From Henriciella marina DSM 19595 (GTDB lineage: Bacteria > Pseudomonadota > Alphaproteobacteria > Caulobacterales > Hyphomonadaceae), in the NCBI RefSeq assembly GCF_000376805.1, contig NZ_AQXT01000002.1:744001-808000 (forward strand): a stretch of 64,000 bases of DNA. Reading direction: 5' to 3'. The position numbers were made by a program, and so were the translations under genes. The notes beneath the pieces were generated by a model, which ran no database searches, was not told where the DNA came from, and saw nothing but the letters and a program-made list of their open reading frames with translations. This document shows positions 37,437-46,629 of the stretch, in pieces (the stretch's first letter is position 1; each line of letters opens with the position of its first letter).

Positions 37437-38567
37437 TTGGAACAGGCGACAGATCATTTTGAGCCCGTATGGGCGGCTGGTTTCATGTCCGGCACCTCTA
37501 TCGATGCCGTCGATGGCGCCCTCATCCTGACAGATGGGGAGCGTGTCTATGACATCGGGCCGGTTGCGGAGCGCAAATATGATGACGCTGAGCGGGCTGC
37601 GCTGAAGGCAGCGGTGGATGCGGCACGCAAATGGAACTGGACTGGTCCACAGCCCCAAGCGCCGTTCAGAGCTGCGGAAAATGTCCTGACGCGCACCCAT
37701 GCAGATGCCTGGCAGCAGCTCATGGCGGACTGGCGCGGCGATCCACCGGCCATCGCAGGCGTTCATGGCCAGACGGTGCTCCACAGGCCTCCTACAACCG
37801 ATGTAACCGGCCGCACGCTTCAGTTGATCGACAGCGTGAGCCTGCGAGACGCTCTCGGTGTCCCGCTCGCATATGACTTCCGGAGCGCCGACGTTGCGGC
37901 TGGCGGGCAGGGGGCACCGCTCGCGCCTGCCTTCCATGCCGCGCTCCTGCGCAATCTCGGCGATAGCCAGTCAAACGCTGTCCTCAATCTCGGCGGTGTG
38001 GCGAATATCACTTACCGGTCCGCGAACGGCGATTTGCTCGCGTTCGATACAGGTCCCGCAAATGGGCCGATCGACGAATGGATCGAGCTGCACGGCGCGG
38101 GGACGCAGGACACAGACGGCAAGATCGCGGCTGCCGGCAGGGTCGATGAGATGTCGATCGATCTCTGGATGGACAAGCCCTGGTTTGATCTGACCGGTCC
38201 AAAAAGCCTCGACCGGTTCGATTTCGACGCAAATCTCGCGCGAGGCATGACGCTGGAGGACGGCGCGGCGACCCTGACGGCGTTCTCAGCCGAAGCGGTG
38301 GCCCACGCCATCAGACAGTTCGATGACACACCTGATCAGCTCATCGTCTGCGGCGGCGGGCGCCGAAATCCGCAGCTGATGGCAGAGCTCAAATCCCGTG
38401 TCCCATGCACAGTGCGGTCAGCCGAAGCTGTCGGCTGGCTGGGCGATTCTATCGAGGCGCAGGCCTTTGCCTATCTGGCGGTCAGAACAATGCGCGGGCT
38501 GCCCGTCAGCTGGCCCGGCACCACAAATGTCCCGAAAGCGATGACAGGCGGCCTGATTGCCGACTAG
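37437..38567 (+). CDS. anmK: Anhydro-N-acetylmuramic acid kinase
   Basis: 376 residues from TTG 37437. It phosphorylates anhydroMurNAc released by cell-wall turnover, cleaving the anhydro ring. Signatures are AAGFMSGTSIDAVDGAL, VLNLGGVANITY, FDTGPANGPIDEW and VCGGGRRNPQLM, at the usual family length. No ATG precedes the conserved first strand (VWAAGF), and starting at the ATG in GFMSGT would remove it; TTG 37437 is therefore the best start. Upstream in-frame sequence overlaps tyrS and is not conserved. Its stop overlaps that of the convergent hydrolase (CTAG at 38564-38567). Confidence 0.9.
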   Translation: MEQATDHFEPVWAAGFMSGTSIDAVDGALILTDGERVYDIGPVAERKYDDAERAALKAAVDAARKWNWTGPQPQAPFRAAENVLTRTHADAWQQLMADWRGDPPAIAGVHGQTVLHRPPTTDVTGRTLQLIDSVSLRDALGVPLAYDFRSADVAAGGQGAPLAPAFHAALLRNLGDSQSNAVLNLGGVANITYRSANGDLLAFDTGPANGPIDEWIELHGAGTQDTDGKIAAAGRVDEMSIDLWMDKPWFDLTGPKSLDRFDFDANLARGMTLEDGAATLTAFSAEAVAHAIRQFDDTPDQLIVCGGGRRNPQLMAELKSRVPCTVRSAEAVGWLGDSIEAQAFAYLAVRTMRGLPVSWPGTTNVPKAMTGGLIAD

Positions 38568-39304
38568 TCGTCGTCGCCTTCGACGTCCTCATCGCTCTGA
38601 TCGGTAATCGCGGCGGCGCCGCGCTTTTTCGAGGTGTCTGATGCCAGCCGCATCTTCTGCTCGTCCTCGATAAGACGGCGATCGACATAGGTTTCGCACT
38701 TGTCCAGCAGCTCATCATGCTTGTCGACGAAGAAGTGATTGGCACCCATGATCGTATCGCGTTCGATCACTTCGCCTTTTTGCACACGGACTTTGGTCAG
38801 AGCGCGCTCGACATCTTTTGGGCCGGAGATCTTGTCATTCTCACCAGAGATGATCAGGCCCGATGCAGGGCAGGGGGCGAGGAAAGAAAGGTCATAGTGG
38901 TTGCAGGGCGGCGCGATGGCGAGAAAGCCATCGATTTCAGGCCGGCGCATCAGTAGCTGGAGCGTGATCCACGCGCCGAACGAATATCCAGCGCACCAGA
39001 CAAAGCGCGGATTTTCCGTCATGTTTTCCATGTAGTCGAGAACATAGGCGGCGTCTTCCAGCTCACCGACACCCTGATCATAAACGCCTTGGGAACGGCC
39101 AACGCCGCGCGTGTTGAAGCGAAGAACGCCAAAACCGCGCTTTTCAAACATCTGATAGAGGCGGATCGTAATCGGATCCTGCATCGATCCGCCTGCCCGC
39201 GGATGGGGATGAAGAACCAGCGCAATCGGCGCGTCTTCCTGTGCCGGTTCAGTGTAGCGGGCTTCGATACGGCCTGCCGGACCAGGAATAATGAGTTCTG
39301 CCAT
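38564..39304 (-). CDS. Alpha/beta hydrolase
   Basis: 246 residues. The oxyanion region is LVLHPHPRAGGSMQD, the nucleophile elbow is GYSFGAW (Ser), the acid Asp lies in SGENDKI and the His in GANHFF. The C-terminal tail (about 218-246) is rich in Lys then Asp/Glu and looks disordered. Similar small hydrolases, with unknown substrate, often sit beside suf operons in alphaproteobacteria. It is divergent from the first suf gene with a 122-bp gap, and converges with anmK. AGAAGAGG precedes the ATG. Confidence 0.83.
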   Translation of the reverse strand: MAELIIPGPAGRIEARYTEPAQEDAPIALVLHPHPRAGGSMQDPITIRLYQMFEKRGFGVLRFNTRGVGRSQGVYDQGVGELEDAAYVLDYMENMTENPRFVWCAGYSFGAWITLQLLMRRPEIDGFLAIAPPCNHYDLSFLAPCPASGLIISGENDKISGPKDVERALTKVRVQKGEVIERDTIMGANHFFVDKHDELLDKCETYVDRRLIEDEQKMRLASDTSKKRGAAAITDQSDEDVEGDDD

Positions 39305-39426
39305 GCTGGGCGCCTCTTCTCTATGTCGCTTTGAGCTGGGGAGTGAAGAGGGCGCTTTAGGCGAAAGCGGCAACTGAATGCAAGTTTTTGTGTAAGGATG
39401 AACCGTGTTAGCTTATCGGCCAGCCC

Positions 39427-40569
39427 ATGATCTATGCAGACTACAATGCAACAGCGCCTCTCAGGCCCGAAGCACGCGATGCGATGCTCGCGGCGCTTGA
39501 GGTGGGTGCAAACCCGTCCAGCGTCCACGGTCCGGGCCGGCAGGCGCGCAAGGTGCTGGAAACGGCGAGGCGCCAGGTCGCGGGCGCCATTTCCGGTTTG
39601 CCGCAGGGTGTCGTCTTCACCTCAGGCGGCACTGAAGCGATCGGAATGGCGATAAATGGGGTCGTGCGCCAGCTTGAGGGCGCCTGCACGCTCCTGGTAT
39701 CGGCGATCGAGCATGAAGCGGCTGCCAAGAATGCCGGCTACTCCGGCGCGCGGGTCCAGACTGTTTATGCGACACCATCGGGCAAGGCCGATCTTGCTGA
39801 TCTCTCGGAGCGGCTGACAGCGTGGGACCGCGAAGCAAATGGTCGTCCGGTCCTCGTTCTGATGCTTGCAAACAACGAAACGGGCGTCATCCAGCCGGTC
39901 GCTGAAGCGGCCGCGCTGGTGCGGGAGGCAGGTGGTCTGACGATCTGCGACGGCGTGCAGGGCCTCGGCAAGATCCCGCTCAACGTGTCACTACTGGGCG
40001 TCGATTATCTCGCGCTCTCTGCGCACAAGGCAGGCGGCCCCCAGGGTGCGGGCGCGCTCTGGCTGAAAAGCGGGGCACCATTGCGCGCCAGCTTGTTCGG
40101 TGGCGGGCAGGAACGCTCGCTGCGCTCTGGGACAGAGAACCTTGCCGGTATTGCAGGCTTTGGCGCTGCCGCCCAGGCAGCCACTGAAGATCTTTCGACC
40201 TACACGAATCTCGCAGGCCATCGCGACAGGATGGAAGCCAGGCTGAAAGCCGAAGCGGGCGTCACCGTCTTTGGCGAAACGGCTGAACGCCTTCCAAACA
40301 CGTCGAATTTTGCGTATTCTGGGTTTCGGGCGGAAACGCAGGTCATGGCGATGGATCTTGCTGGAATAGCCGTGTCATCGGGATCGGCGTGTTCGAGCGG
40401 CAAAGTGAAAAGATCGCTTGTTCTCTCAGCGATGGGCGCAGATGACGCTCTTGCAGAAAGCGCAATCCGCACCAGCTTTGGATGGAACAGCACGCCCGAA
40501 GATTTTGACCGGACGGCTGATGCCTGGTTGCAGGCTTTGCACCGGCGCAAGACGAAGGAGACGGCTTGA
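39427..40569 (+). CDS. Cysteine desulfurase, IscS/NifS-like (group I)
   Basis: 380 residues. PLP enzyme of the class V aminotransferase fold: MIYADYNATAPLRPEA, FTSGGTEAIGMAI, the PLP lysine in LSAHKAGGPQGAGAL, and the reactive Cys in SGSACSSGKVKRS. The long-loop Cys motif groups it with IscS/NifS rather than SufS. It mobilises sulfur from cysteine for Fe-S clusters. It is the first gene of the suf operon, directly abutting sufB with no gap; a SufS-type enzyme is encoded later in the same operon. Confidence 0.9.
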   Translation: MIYADYNATAPLRPEARDAMLAALEVGANPSSVHGPGRQARKVLETARRQVAGAISGLPQGVVFTSGGTEAIGMAINGVVRQLEGACTLLVSAIEHEAAAKNAGYSGARVQTVYATPSGKADLADLSERLTAWDREANGRPVLVLMLANNETGVIQPVAEAAALVREAGGLTICDGVQGLGKIPLNVSLLGVDYLALSAHKAGGPQGAGALWLKSGAPLRASLFGGGQERSLRSGTENLAGIAGFGAAAQAATEDLSTYTNLAGHRDRMEARLKAEAGVTVFGETAERLPNTSNFAYSGFRAETQVMAMDLAGIAVSSGSACSSGKVKRSLVLSAMGADDALAESAIRTSFGWNSTPEDFDRTADAWLQALHRRKTKETA

Positions 40570-42105
40570 ATGCCCGATGACATCAGGATCAAGGATAGTA
40601 TCGACAAAGGCACTGTCGCGGCAGCGAAGGCGCTCGAGTCCGAGAATTATTCAGCAGGCTTCAAGACTGACATCGAGACCGAGTACGCTCCGAAGGGTCT
40701 CAATGAGGAAGTCATTCGCTTTATCTCCGAGAAGAAGGGTGAGCCTAGCTGGATGCTGGACTGGCGCCTTCAGGCCTATGAGCGCTGGCAAACCATGGAT
40801 GAGCCCGATTGGGCCAAGGTCGACTATGAGAAAATCGTCTATAACGACATCTACTATTATGCCGCGCCAAAACAGGGCGCGAAATATGAGTCGATTGATG
40901 ACGTGCCCAAGGAAATTCTCGAAACCTATGAGAAGCTCGGCATTCCACTTCGCGAAGCAGAGGTGCTGCTTGGCGTAGAGGGCGCTGCTGAGACGGCCGC
41001 AGAGGCGCGCGGTGATCCGCAGAAGCCTCGCGTTGCTGTCGATGCCGTGTTCGACTCTGTTTCCGTCGCAACCACGTTCCGCAAAGAGCTTGAGAAAGCT
41101 GGCGTGATCTTCATGTCGATCTCCGAGGCCCTGCGTGAGCATCCGGAGCTGGTCCGCAAATATCTCGGCTCTGTCGTGCCTCAGTCCGATAACTTCTTTG
41201 CGACATTGAACAGCGCGGTCTTTTCGGACGGCACTTTCGTCTACATCCCCGAGGGCGTTCGCTGCCCAATGGAGCTCAGCACCTATTTCCGGATGAATGC
41301 CGAAAATACGGGCCAGTTCGAGCGCACGCTCATCGTTGCCGACAAGGGCTCTTACGTGTCCTATCTCGAAGGCTGTACGGCCCCGATGCGAGACGAAAAC
41401 CAGCTACACGCTGCTGTCGTCGAACTGGTTGCGCTGGATGATGCCGAGATCAAATACTCGACCGTACAGAACTGGTGGCCGGGCGATGAGAATGGCAAAG
41501 GCGGTATCTTCAACTTCGTGACCAAGCGCGGCGATTGCCGCGGCGCGCGGTCCAAGATCAGCTGGACGCAGGTTGAGACAGGTTCTGCGGTGACGTGGAA
41601 ATATCCGTCCTGCATCCTGCGCGGTGATGATAGCCAGGGCGAGTTCTATTCGATCGCAGTGACCAATGGCCGCCAGATGGCCGATACGGGCACCAAGATG
41701 ATCCACCTAGGCAAGAATACGCGCTCGCGCATCATCTCCAAGGGGATCTCTGCTGGCCGGTCCGACAACACTTATCGCGGGCTCGTCTCGATCCACAAGA
41801 AGGCTGAGAAGGCGCGCAATTTCACCCAGTGTGATTCGCTACTGATCGGCGGCGACTGCGGGGCACACACGGTGCCCTATGTCGAAAACCGCCGCGCCGA
41901 TGCCCAGCTTGAGCACGAGGCAACGACCACTAAACTGTCAGAAGACCAGCTCTTCTATGCGCGTCAACGCGGGCTCGGCGAGGAAGAAGCGGTTGCGCTT
42001 CTCGTCAACGGGTTCGTGCGCGAAGTGATGCAGCATCTTCCGATGGAGTTCGCTGTCGAGGCCCAGAGCTTGCTCAAGGTAAGTCTCGAAGGATCAGTGG
42101 GTTAG
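40570..42105 (+). CDS. sufB: Fe-S cluster assembly protein SufB
   Basis: 511 residues. The N-terminal part ([25 protein letters not shown]) and the right-handed beta-helix core ([67 protein letters not shown]) are characteristic. SufB with SufC and SufD forms the scaffold for cluster building. It starts exactly where the upstream desulfurase ends. Two small unfamiliar genes separate it from sufC, while in most suf operons sufC follows directly. Confidence 0.96.
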   Translation: MPDDIRIKDSIDKGTVAAAKALESENYSAGFKTDIETEYAPKGLNEEVIRFISEKKGEPSWMLDWRLQAYERWQTMDEPDWAKVDYEKIVYNDIYYYAAPKQGAKYESIDDVPKEILETYEKLGIPLREAEVLLGVEGAAETAAEARGDPQKPRVAVDAVFDSVSVATTFRKELEKAGVIFMSISEALREHPELVRKYLGSVVPQSDNFFATLNSAVFSDGTFVYIPEGVRCPMELSTYFRMNAENTGQFERTLIVADKGSYVSYLEGCTAPMRDENQLHAAVVELVALDDAEIKYSTVQNWWPGDENGKGGIFNFVTKRGDCRGARSKISWTQVETGSAVTWKYPSCILRGDDSQGEFYSIAVTNGRQMADTGTKMIHLGKNTRSRIISKGISAGRSDNTYRGLVSIHKKAEKARNFTQCDSLLIGGDCGAHTVPYVENRRADAQLEHEATTTKLSEDQLFYARQRGLGEEEAVALLVNGFVREVMQHLPMEFAVEAQSLLKVSLEGSVG

Positions 42106-42119
42106 ACAGAGACCGTCAC

Positions 42120-42521
42120 ATGGAAATGCAGGAATTCGACGCATGGCTGGTCTCGCTCAAAACCTCGATTGAGGGTTGCGACGTGGATGCGTTCCTTGAC
42201 CTGTTCGCAGATGAACTTCTCTACCGCGAAAGCCCGTTCTCGGCACCGTTGAAAGACAAGCTTGCCCTGCGGGAAGCGATGCAAAAGGTCATGCCGCTTC
42301 GTGAAGATGTGGCATTTGGCTATGAAGTCATCTCGGTTTCCGGCGATGGGGGCTGGGCCCATTTTGAGCTACAGTTCACGCGGCAGGGCACCGATGATCC
42401 GGTCCGGATTGATGGCATTCTACAGGCCAGGTTCCGCTCGGCTTCGTGCATCGAACTCAACCAGTGGCAAGAGCGCCTCGAACCGGGGCAGGGCGACCTG
42501 ATGCGGGACTTTGACGCTTGA
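42120..42521 (+). CDS. NTF2/SnoaL-like protein inside the suf operon, unknown function
   Basis: 133 residues, no signal peptide. The helix-strand pattern (FDAWLVSLKTSIEGCDVDAFLDLFADELLYRESPF, then KLALREAMQKVM) and the C-terminal strand-rich half suggest a SnoaL/NTF2-like cone fold. Proteins of this fold include ligand-binding and enzymatic forms, so no function can be assigned. It starts 14 bp after sufB in the same direction, so it is probably co-transcribed with the Fe-S genes. Confidence 0.7.
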   Translation: MEMQEFDAWLVSLKTSIEGCDVDAFLDLFADELLYRESPFSAPLKDKLALREAMQKVMPLREDVAFGYEVISVSGDGGWAHFELQFTRQGTDDPVRIDGILQARFRSASCIELNQWQERLEPGQGDLMRDFDA

Positions 42522-42619
42522 AGTTGTAATTTCGCCGCGAATCCAGTCGATTAACGCTCGGCACACGGATTGCTGGTAAGCAGACCTGAGTGTGTATACG
42601 TTTATCCGATTGGACCTTG

Positions 42620-43333
42620 ATGGCCCGTCTTTGTATCATTTTGGGACTGTTCGCGCTGGTATCGTGCGCGACACCGGCAAAGCCGACCCCTTATTATATT
42701 CCCTATGACGGCTATGGCGCCACGGCGTCACATGCCGGGTTTGCGCGCGGGGAGGTTATCGGCCGCGACGATGGACGCTATGCAGCCAGCCTGTCAGTTT
42801 CCGACATCGGGCCAGCGCTCAACCGTTTCATGTCGCCTGAAGGTGACCAGCTCATCCTGCTCCCCAACCGCCTCGACCGGTCACAACTCGATTTCTCAAT
42901 CGAGAGTCTCAAGACCATCGATGACTGGCTGAAGGATGTTCACACCGTCAACAGGCTTCAAGCTGCGGAAGGCCGCGCTGGCGAATCGCTGATTGCGGAC
43001 GGGCGCGGCGATAACACCGTCTCGTTCGCAGGCCTCTATCTTGGCGAAGTGATCCGGGCGAACTCGCCGCTCAACTGGCAATGGGAACGGTTTGACCGCT
43101 TCATGGCGGCAAATCCGTACTTCACTGAGCATTACGGCTTTGACCCAGGCCTCGACAGCTTTGTCCTTGTCGGTCCTCAGGGTGTCGCAACGCCGATCAA
43201 CACGGCGCTTAAGCGTATCCTGAACGGTCAGGAAGAAAGCGTCCACTATATCGGGACGCTTCTACTGAACCCGATTGATCTCGATGCGGCTGTTTCGGGC
43301 CAGGATTTTTACGGTCTGACCGATATTCGCTGA
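42620..43333 (+). CDS. Predicted lipoprotein between sufB and sufC, unknown function
   Basis: 237 residues from ATG 42620. A lipoprotein signal (ARLCIILGLFALVSC, modified Cys at residue 16) precedes a soluble periplasmic part beginning ATPAKPTPYYIPYDGYGATA. I do not recognise the family. An in-frame upstream GTG at 42590 would place a charged stretch before the signal and is less likely. It lies about 98 bp after the NTF2-like gene and 64 bp before sufC on the same strand. A link to Fe-S metabolism is only suggested by position. Confidence 0.7.
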   Translation: MARLCIILGLFALVSCATPAKPTPYYIPYDGYGATASHAGFARGEVIGRDDGRYAASLSVSDIGPALNRFMSPEGDQLILLPNRLDRSQLDFSIESLKTIDDWLKDVHTVNRLQAAEGRAGESLIADGRGDNTVSFAGLYLGEVIRANSPLNWQWERFDRFMAANPYFTEHYGFDPGLDSFVLVGPQGVATPINTALKRILNGQEESVHYIGTLLLNPIDLDAAVSGQDFYGLTDIR

Positions 43334-43397
43334 CATTTGCTTGCGGGTGCGGCGATACGGGCTTTGAATTCGGGCCCAGCATCTCTACATCGGCTGC

Positions 43398-44159
43398 ATG
43401 TTGAAGCTTGATAATCTTACCGCCGATATTGGCGAAGGCGATAGCCGCAAAACGATCCTGAACGGCCTGTCGCTCGACGTGCCCGCTGGCGAAGTCCATG
43501 CGATCATGGGGCCCAATGGTGCCGGCAAGTCGACCCTGTCCTACGTGCTGACCGGCCGCGAAGGCTACGAAGCAACCGGCGGCACCGCGACGCTGGAGGG
43601 CGAAGATCTCCTCTCCATGGAGCCTGATGAGCGTGCGGCGGCAGGTCTTTTCCTGTCCTTCCAGTATCCGGTCGAGATCCCCGGCGTGCCCGTCATGACG
43701 TTCGTGCGCGCGGCGATCAACGCCCAGCGTAAGGCGCGCGGCGAAGACGAGTTTTCCGCGCCCGACTTCATCAAGAAGGCCCGCGAGATCGGCAAGCAAC
43801 TCAATCTGGATGCTGAAATGCTTAAGCGCCCGGTCAATGTCGGGTTTTCCGGCGGCGAGAAGAAGCGTCTGGAAATCTTTCAGATGATGATGATCGAGCC
43901 ACGCTTCGCGATCCTGGATGAAACGGATTCCGGACTTGATATCGACGCGCTCAAGACCGTTGCAGATGGCGTGAACGCGCTGCGCAGCGAAGAGCGCGGC
44001 ATGCTTGTCATCACGCACTATCAGCGCTTGCTGGACCATATCCGTCCAGACAAGGTGCATGTGCTGGCCAAAGGACGGATCATCAAGTCTGGCGGCCCAG
44101 AGCTTGCCCATCAGCTTGAGAGAGAAGGCTATGACGGCATCCTCGGGGAGGTCGCTTGA
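43398..44159 (+). CDS. sufC: Fe-S cluster assembly ATPase SufC
   Basis: 253 residues. ABC-type ATPase: Walker A GPNGAGKSTLSY, signature SGGEKKRLEIFQ, Walker B FAILDETDSGLDIDAL, switch His in LVITHYQRLL. SufC binds SufB and SufD and drives cluster assembly. Its TGA overlaps the TTG of sufD (TTGA, 44156-44159). Confidence 0.97.
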   Translation: MLKLDNLTADIGEGDSRKTILNGLSLDVPAGEVHAIMGPNGAGKSTLSYVLTGREGYEATGGTATLEGEDLLSMEPDERAAAGLFLSFQYPVEIPGVPVMTFVRAAINAQRKARGEDEFSAPDFIKKAREIGKQLNLDAEMLKRPVNVGFSGGEKKRLEIFQMMMIEPRFAILDETDSGLDIDALKTVADGVNALRSEERGMLVITHYQRLLDHIRPDKVHVLAKGRIIKSGGPELAHQLEREGYDGILGEVA

Positions 44160-45397
44160 CTTCAACCGAGCTTTTGCCAGCCCTGAAAAATCCAACCGAA
44201 GCAGAACAGCAGCTCGCTAGGCTGTTTGAAGGTTTCGATAGCGATGATGCCCATCGGTCGGCCTTTAATGTGTTTGCTGAGCGCGGCCTGCCCAATCGAA
44301 GGCTTGAGCAATGGAAATGGAGCGACGTGCGTCAGGCGCTCCCCGCGCTCCAGTCCTCTAGCGGCGCCGCCGACACCCTTGTCGATGCGCCAGCCAACTC
44401 TGTAGAGCTGACTTTCGACGGCCGGTCCTGGACCTTCCCGAAGGACCTTCCAGAAGGTCTTCGTATCTTTCCAAAGACGGGCGAACATGACTTTGCGCAG
44501 GCCGACCTGTTGCCCATGGGCGCGTTGGCCGCAGCTATGACCGGCCATGCCGCTGATGACATTTTGATGGTGGAAGTCGACGGAAAGATTGAGCGCCCCC
44601 TCGTCGTTTCGATAATGGGCGACAATCGCGAAACGGCTTTCTCCAGGCTTGTATTCGTTGTTCGCGAAAATGCGCACCTCGACCTCTTCGAGCACTATTC
44701 CGGCGGATCGGGGTTTTCCTCCTTCCTTATCGAGTTCGGTATTGGAGAAGGCGGGAGCATTAGCCGCACACTTCTGCAGGAAGGGAGTTTGGACGATGTG
44801 ACGGCCATCACGACGACCGTTCATCTCGATACCAAAGCAGAGTTCGAACAAACCGCGCTTTCATTCGGCGGGAAGCTTTGCCGCATCGAGACGCATCTTG
44901 AGCATAAGGGCGCGGAGGCCAAGGCGGCAATCAACGGCGCTTACCTCGCTGCCTCTGGCTATCACATCGACTACACGACGCACGTAACCCATGGCGCGGA
45001 ATCCTGCGTCACAACGCAGCTTACCAAGGGCGCCGTGGCAAATGGCGGCCGCGGCATCTTCCAGGGCAAGTTCCTCGTGCCTCGAACGGTCGGCCAGTAC
45101 ACCGATGCCAACATGCAGCATCAGGCATTGCTGCTCGACAACGGCGCGGAAGTCTTCGCCAAGCCCGAGCTTGAAATCTATGCCGATGACGTCGAATGCG
45201 AACACGGCAACACGTCGGGCCAGCTTGATGACGAGGCGCTCTTTTACATGCAGCAGCGCGGTATCCCGAAACCCGAAGCCCGAGCGCTTCTGACTGAGGC
45301 TTTCATCGCAGAAGCGCTTGAAGACGCGCATGATGGCGTTCGCCAGCAGCTCATCAATGCGACAAGCCGGTTTCTCCGCCAGCAACGGAGCGCATGA
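44156..45397 (+). CDS. sufD: Fe-S cluster assembly protein SufD
   Basis: 413 residues. The beta-helix core shows the SufB/D family pattern (THLEHKGAEAKAAINGAYLA, FQGKFLVPRTVGQYTDANMQHQALLL, ADDVECEHGNTSGQLDDEALFYMQQRG). It partners with SufB and SufC. The start is TTG 44156, overlapping the sufC stop; no in-frame ATG lies nearer before conserved sequence. The 3' end overlaps sufS by 4 bp (ATGA). Confidence 0.94.
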   Translation: MTSTELLPALKNPTEAEQQLARLFEGFDSDDAHRSAFNVFAERGLPNRRLEQWKWSDVRQALPALQSSSGAADTLVDAPANSVELTFDGRSWTFPKDLPEGLRIFPKTGEHDFAQADLLPMGALAAAMTGHAADDILMVEVDGKIERPLVVSIMGDNRETAFSRLVFVVRENAHLDLFEHYSGGSGFSSFLIEFGIGEGGSISRTLLQEGSLDDVTAITTTVHLDTKAEFEQTALSFGGKLCRIETHLEHKGAEAKAAINGAYLAASGYHIDYTTHVTHGAESCVTTQLTKGAVANGGRGIFQGKFLVPRTVGQYTDANMQHQALLLDNGAEVFAKPELEIYADDVECEHGNTSGQLDDEALFYMQQRGIPKPEARALLTEAFIAEALEDAHDGVRQQLINATSRFLRQQRSA

Positions 45398-46620
45398 TGG
45401 CGCGTGCCCTGGACCTTCAAGCCATTCGCGCTGACTTCCCGATTCTCAGCCGCGATGTGAACGGCAAGCCGCTCGTCTATCTCGACAATGCTGCCAGTGC
45501 GCAGACGCCTGACGCCGTGCTGGACTGCATGTCGAACCAGGCGCGAACAGCATACGCCAACGTCCATCGCGGCCTTCACACGCTCGCGAATGAGACAACG
45601 GAGGCCTATGAGGCTGCGCGCGGCAAGGTCCGCCATTTCCTGAACGCTGAAGGCGATGAGAACATCATCTTCACCAAGGGTGGCACGGAGGCCATGAACC
45701 TCGTCGCGTCCGGCATCACCGACATGATCGAGCCGGGTGACGAGATCGTCCTTTCGATCATGGAGCACCACTCCAACATCGTGCCATGGCACTTTCTGAG
45801 AGAGCGCCATGGCGCTGTCCTCAAATGGGTGCCGGTTCTCGAAGATGGCTCACTGGACATGGACGCGCTTGAGAAGGCGGTTGGTCCCAAAACCAAGCTC
45901 GTTACGCTGACCCATATGTCGAATATTCTGGGCACAAAAACCGATGCGCGCCGGGCAACCGAGATCGCGCATGCTGCTGGCGCCTATATCCTGATTGATG
46001 GTTGCCAGTCGGGGGTCCATCTCGATATCGACGTGCAGGACATCGGCTGTGATTTCTATGTCCTGACCGGACACAAGATTTACGGGCCAAGCGGTATCGG
46101 CGCGCTCTACGGCCGCATGGAGGCGCTCGAAGCGCTGCGTCCTTATCAGGGCGGCGGCGAAATGATCGAAATCGTCGAACAGGACCGCGTTACGTATAAT
46201 TCACCACCGCACAAATTCGAAGCAGGCACACCGCCCATCCTGCAGGCTATCGGCTTCGGGGCTGCAATCGACTGGCTTTCAGCTTTCGATATGGATGAGG
46301 TGCGCACGCATGAGACCTCCTTGCTGAAAAAGGCGACAGAGGAGCTTACTGCGATCAATGGCGTCCGTATTCACGGGACATCCGAAGGCAAGGGCCCCGT
46401 CCTTTCCTTCAGCCTTGAAGGCGTGCATCCACACGACATTGCGCAACTACTGGACCGTTATGGTGTTGCCATACGTGCAGGTCACCATTGCGCTCAGCCA
46501 TTGATGACCCACCTAGGGGTTAGTGCAACCGCACGCGCGAGTTTTGCGCTATACAATACACTCGATGAAGTTGACGCCTTTATCGGTGCGCTCAACAAAG
46601 CGCGCGGAATGTTGTTATAA
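45394..46620 (+). CDS. sufS: Cysteine desulfurase SufS (group II)
   Basis: 408 residues. PLP enzyme with YLDNAASAQTPDAVL, FTKGGTEAMNLVA, PLP lysine in LTGHKIYGPSGIGAL and the reactive Cys in RAGHHCAQPLM, which has the short loop of SufS-type enzymes. It supplies sulfur to SufBCD, usually with a SufE or SufU partner; none is encoded in this window. It overlaps sufD by 4 bp and precedes sufT by 9 bp. Confidence 0.95.
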   Translation: MMARALDLQAIRADFPILSRDVNGKPLVYLDNAASAQTPDAVLDCMSNQARTAYANVHRGLHTLANETTEAYEAARGKVRHFLNAEGDENIIFTKGGTEAMNLVASGITDMIEPGDEIVLSIMEHHSNIVPWHFLRERHGAVLKWVPVLEDGSLDMDALEKAVGPKTKLVTLTHMSNILGTKTDARRATEIAHAAGAYILIDGCQSGVHLDIDVQDIGCDFYVLTGHKIYGPSGIGALYGRMEALEALRPYQGGGEMIEIVEQDRVTYNSPPHKFEAGTPPILQAIGFGAAIDWLSAFDMDEVRTHETSLLKKATEELTAINGVRIHGTSEGKGPVLSFSLEGVHPHDIAQLLDRYGVAIRAGHHCAQPLMTHLGVSATARASFALYNTLDEVDAFIGALNKARGMLL

Positions 46621-46629
46621 GGGCCTGTG

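Noticed and set aside
43209-44195. Open frame of 328 codons antisense to sufC
   Set aside because: The plus strand holds intact Walker A, signature and Walker B motifs; the antisense product has no family features.
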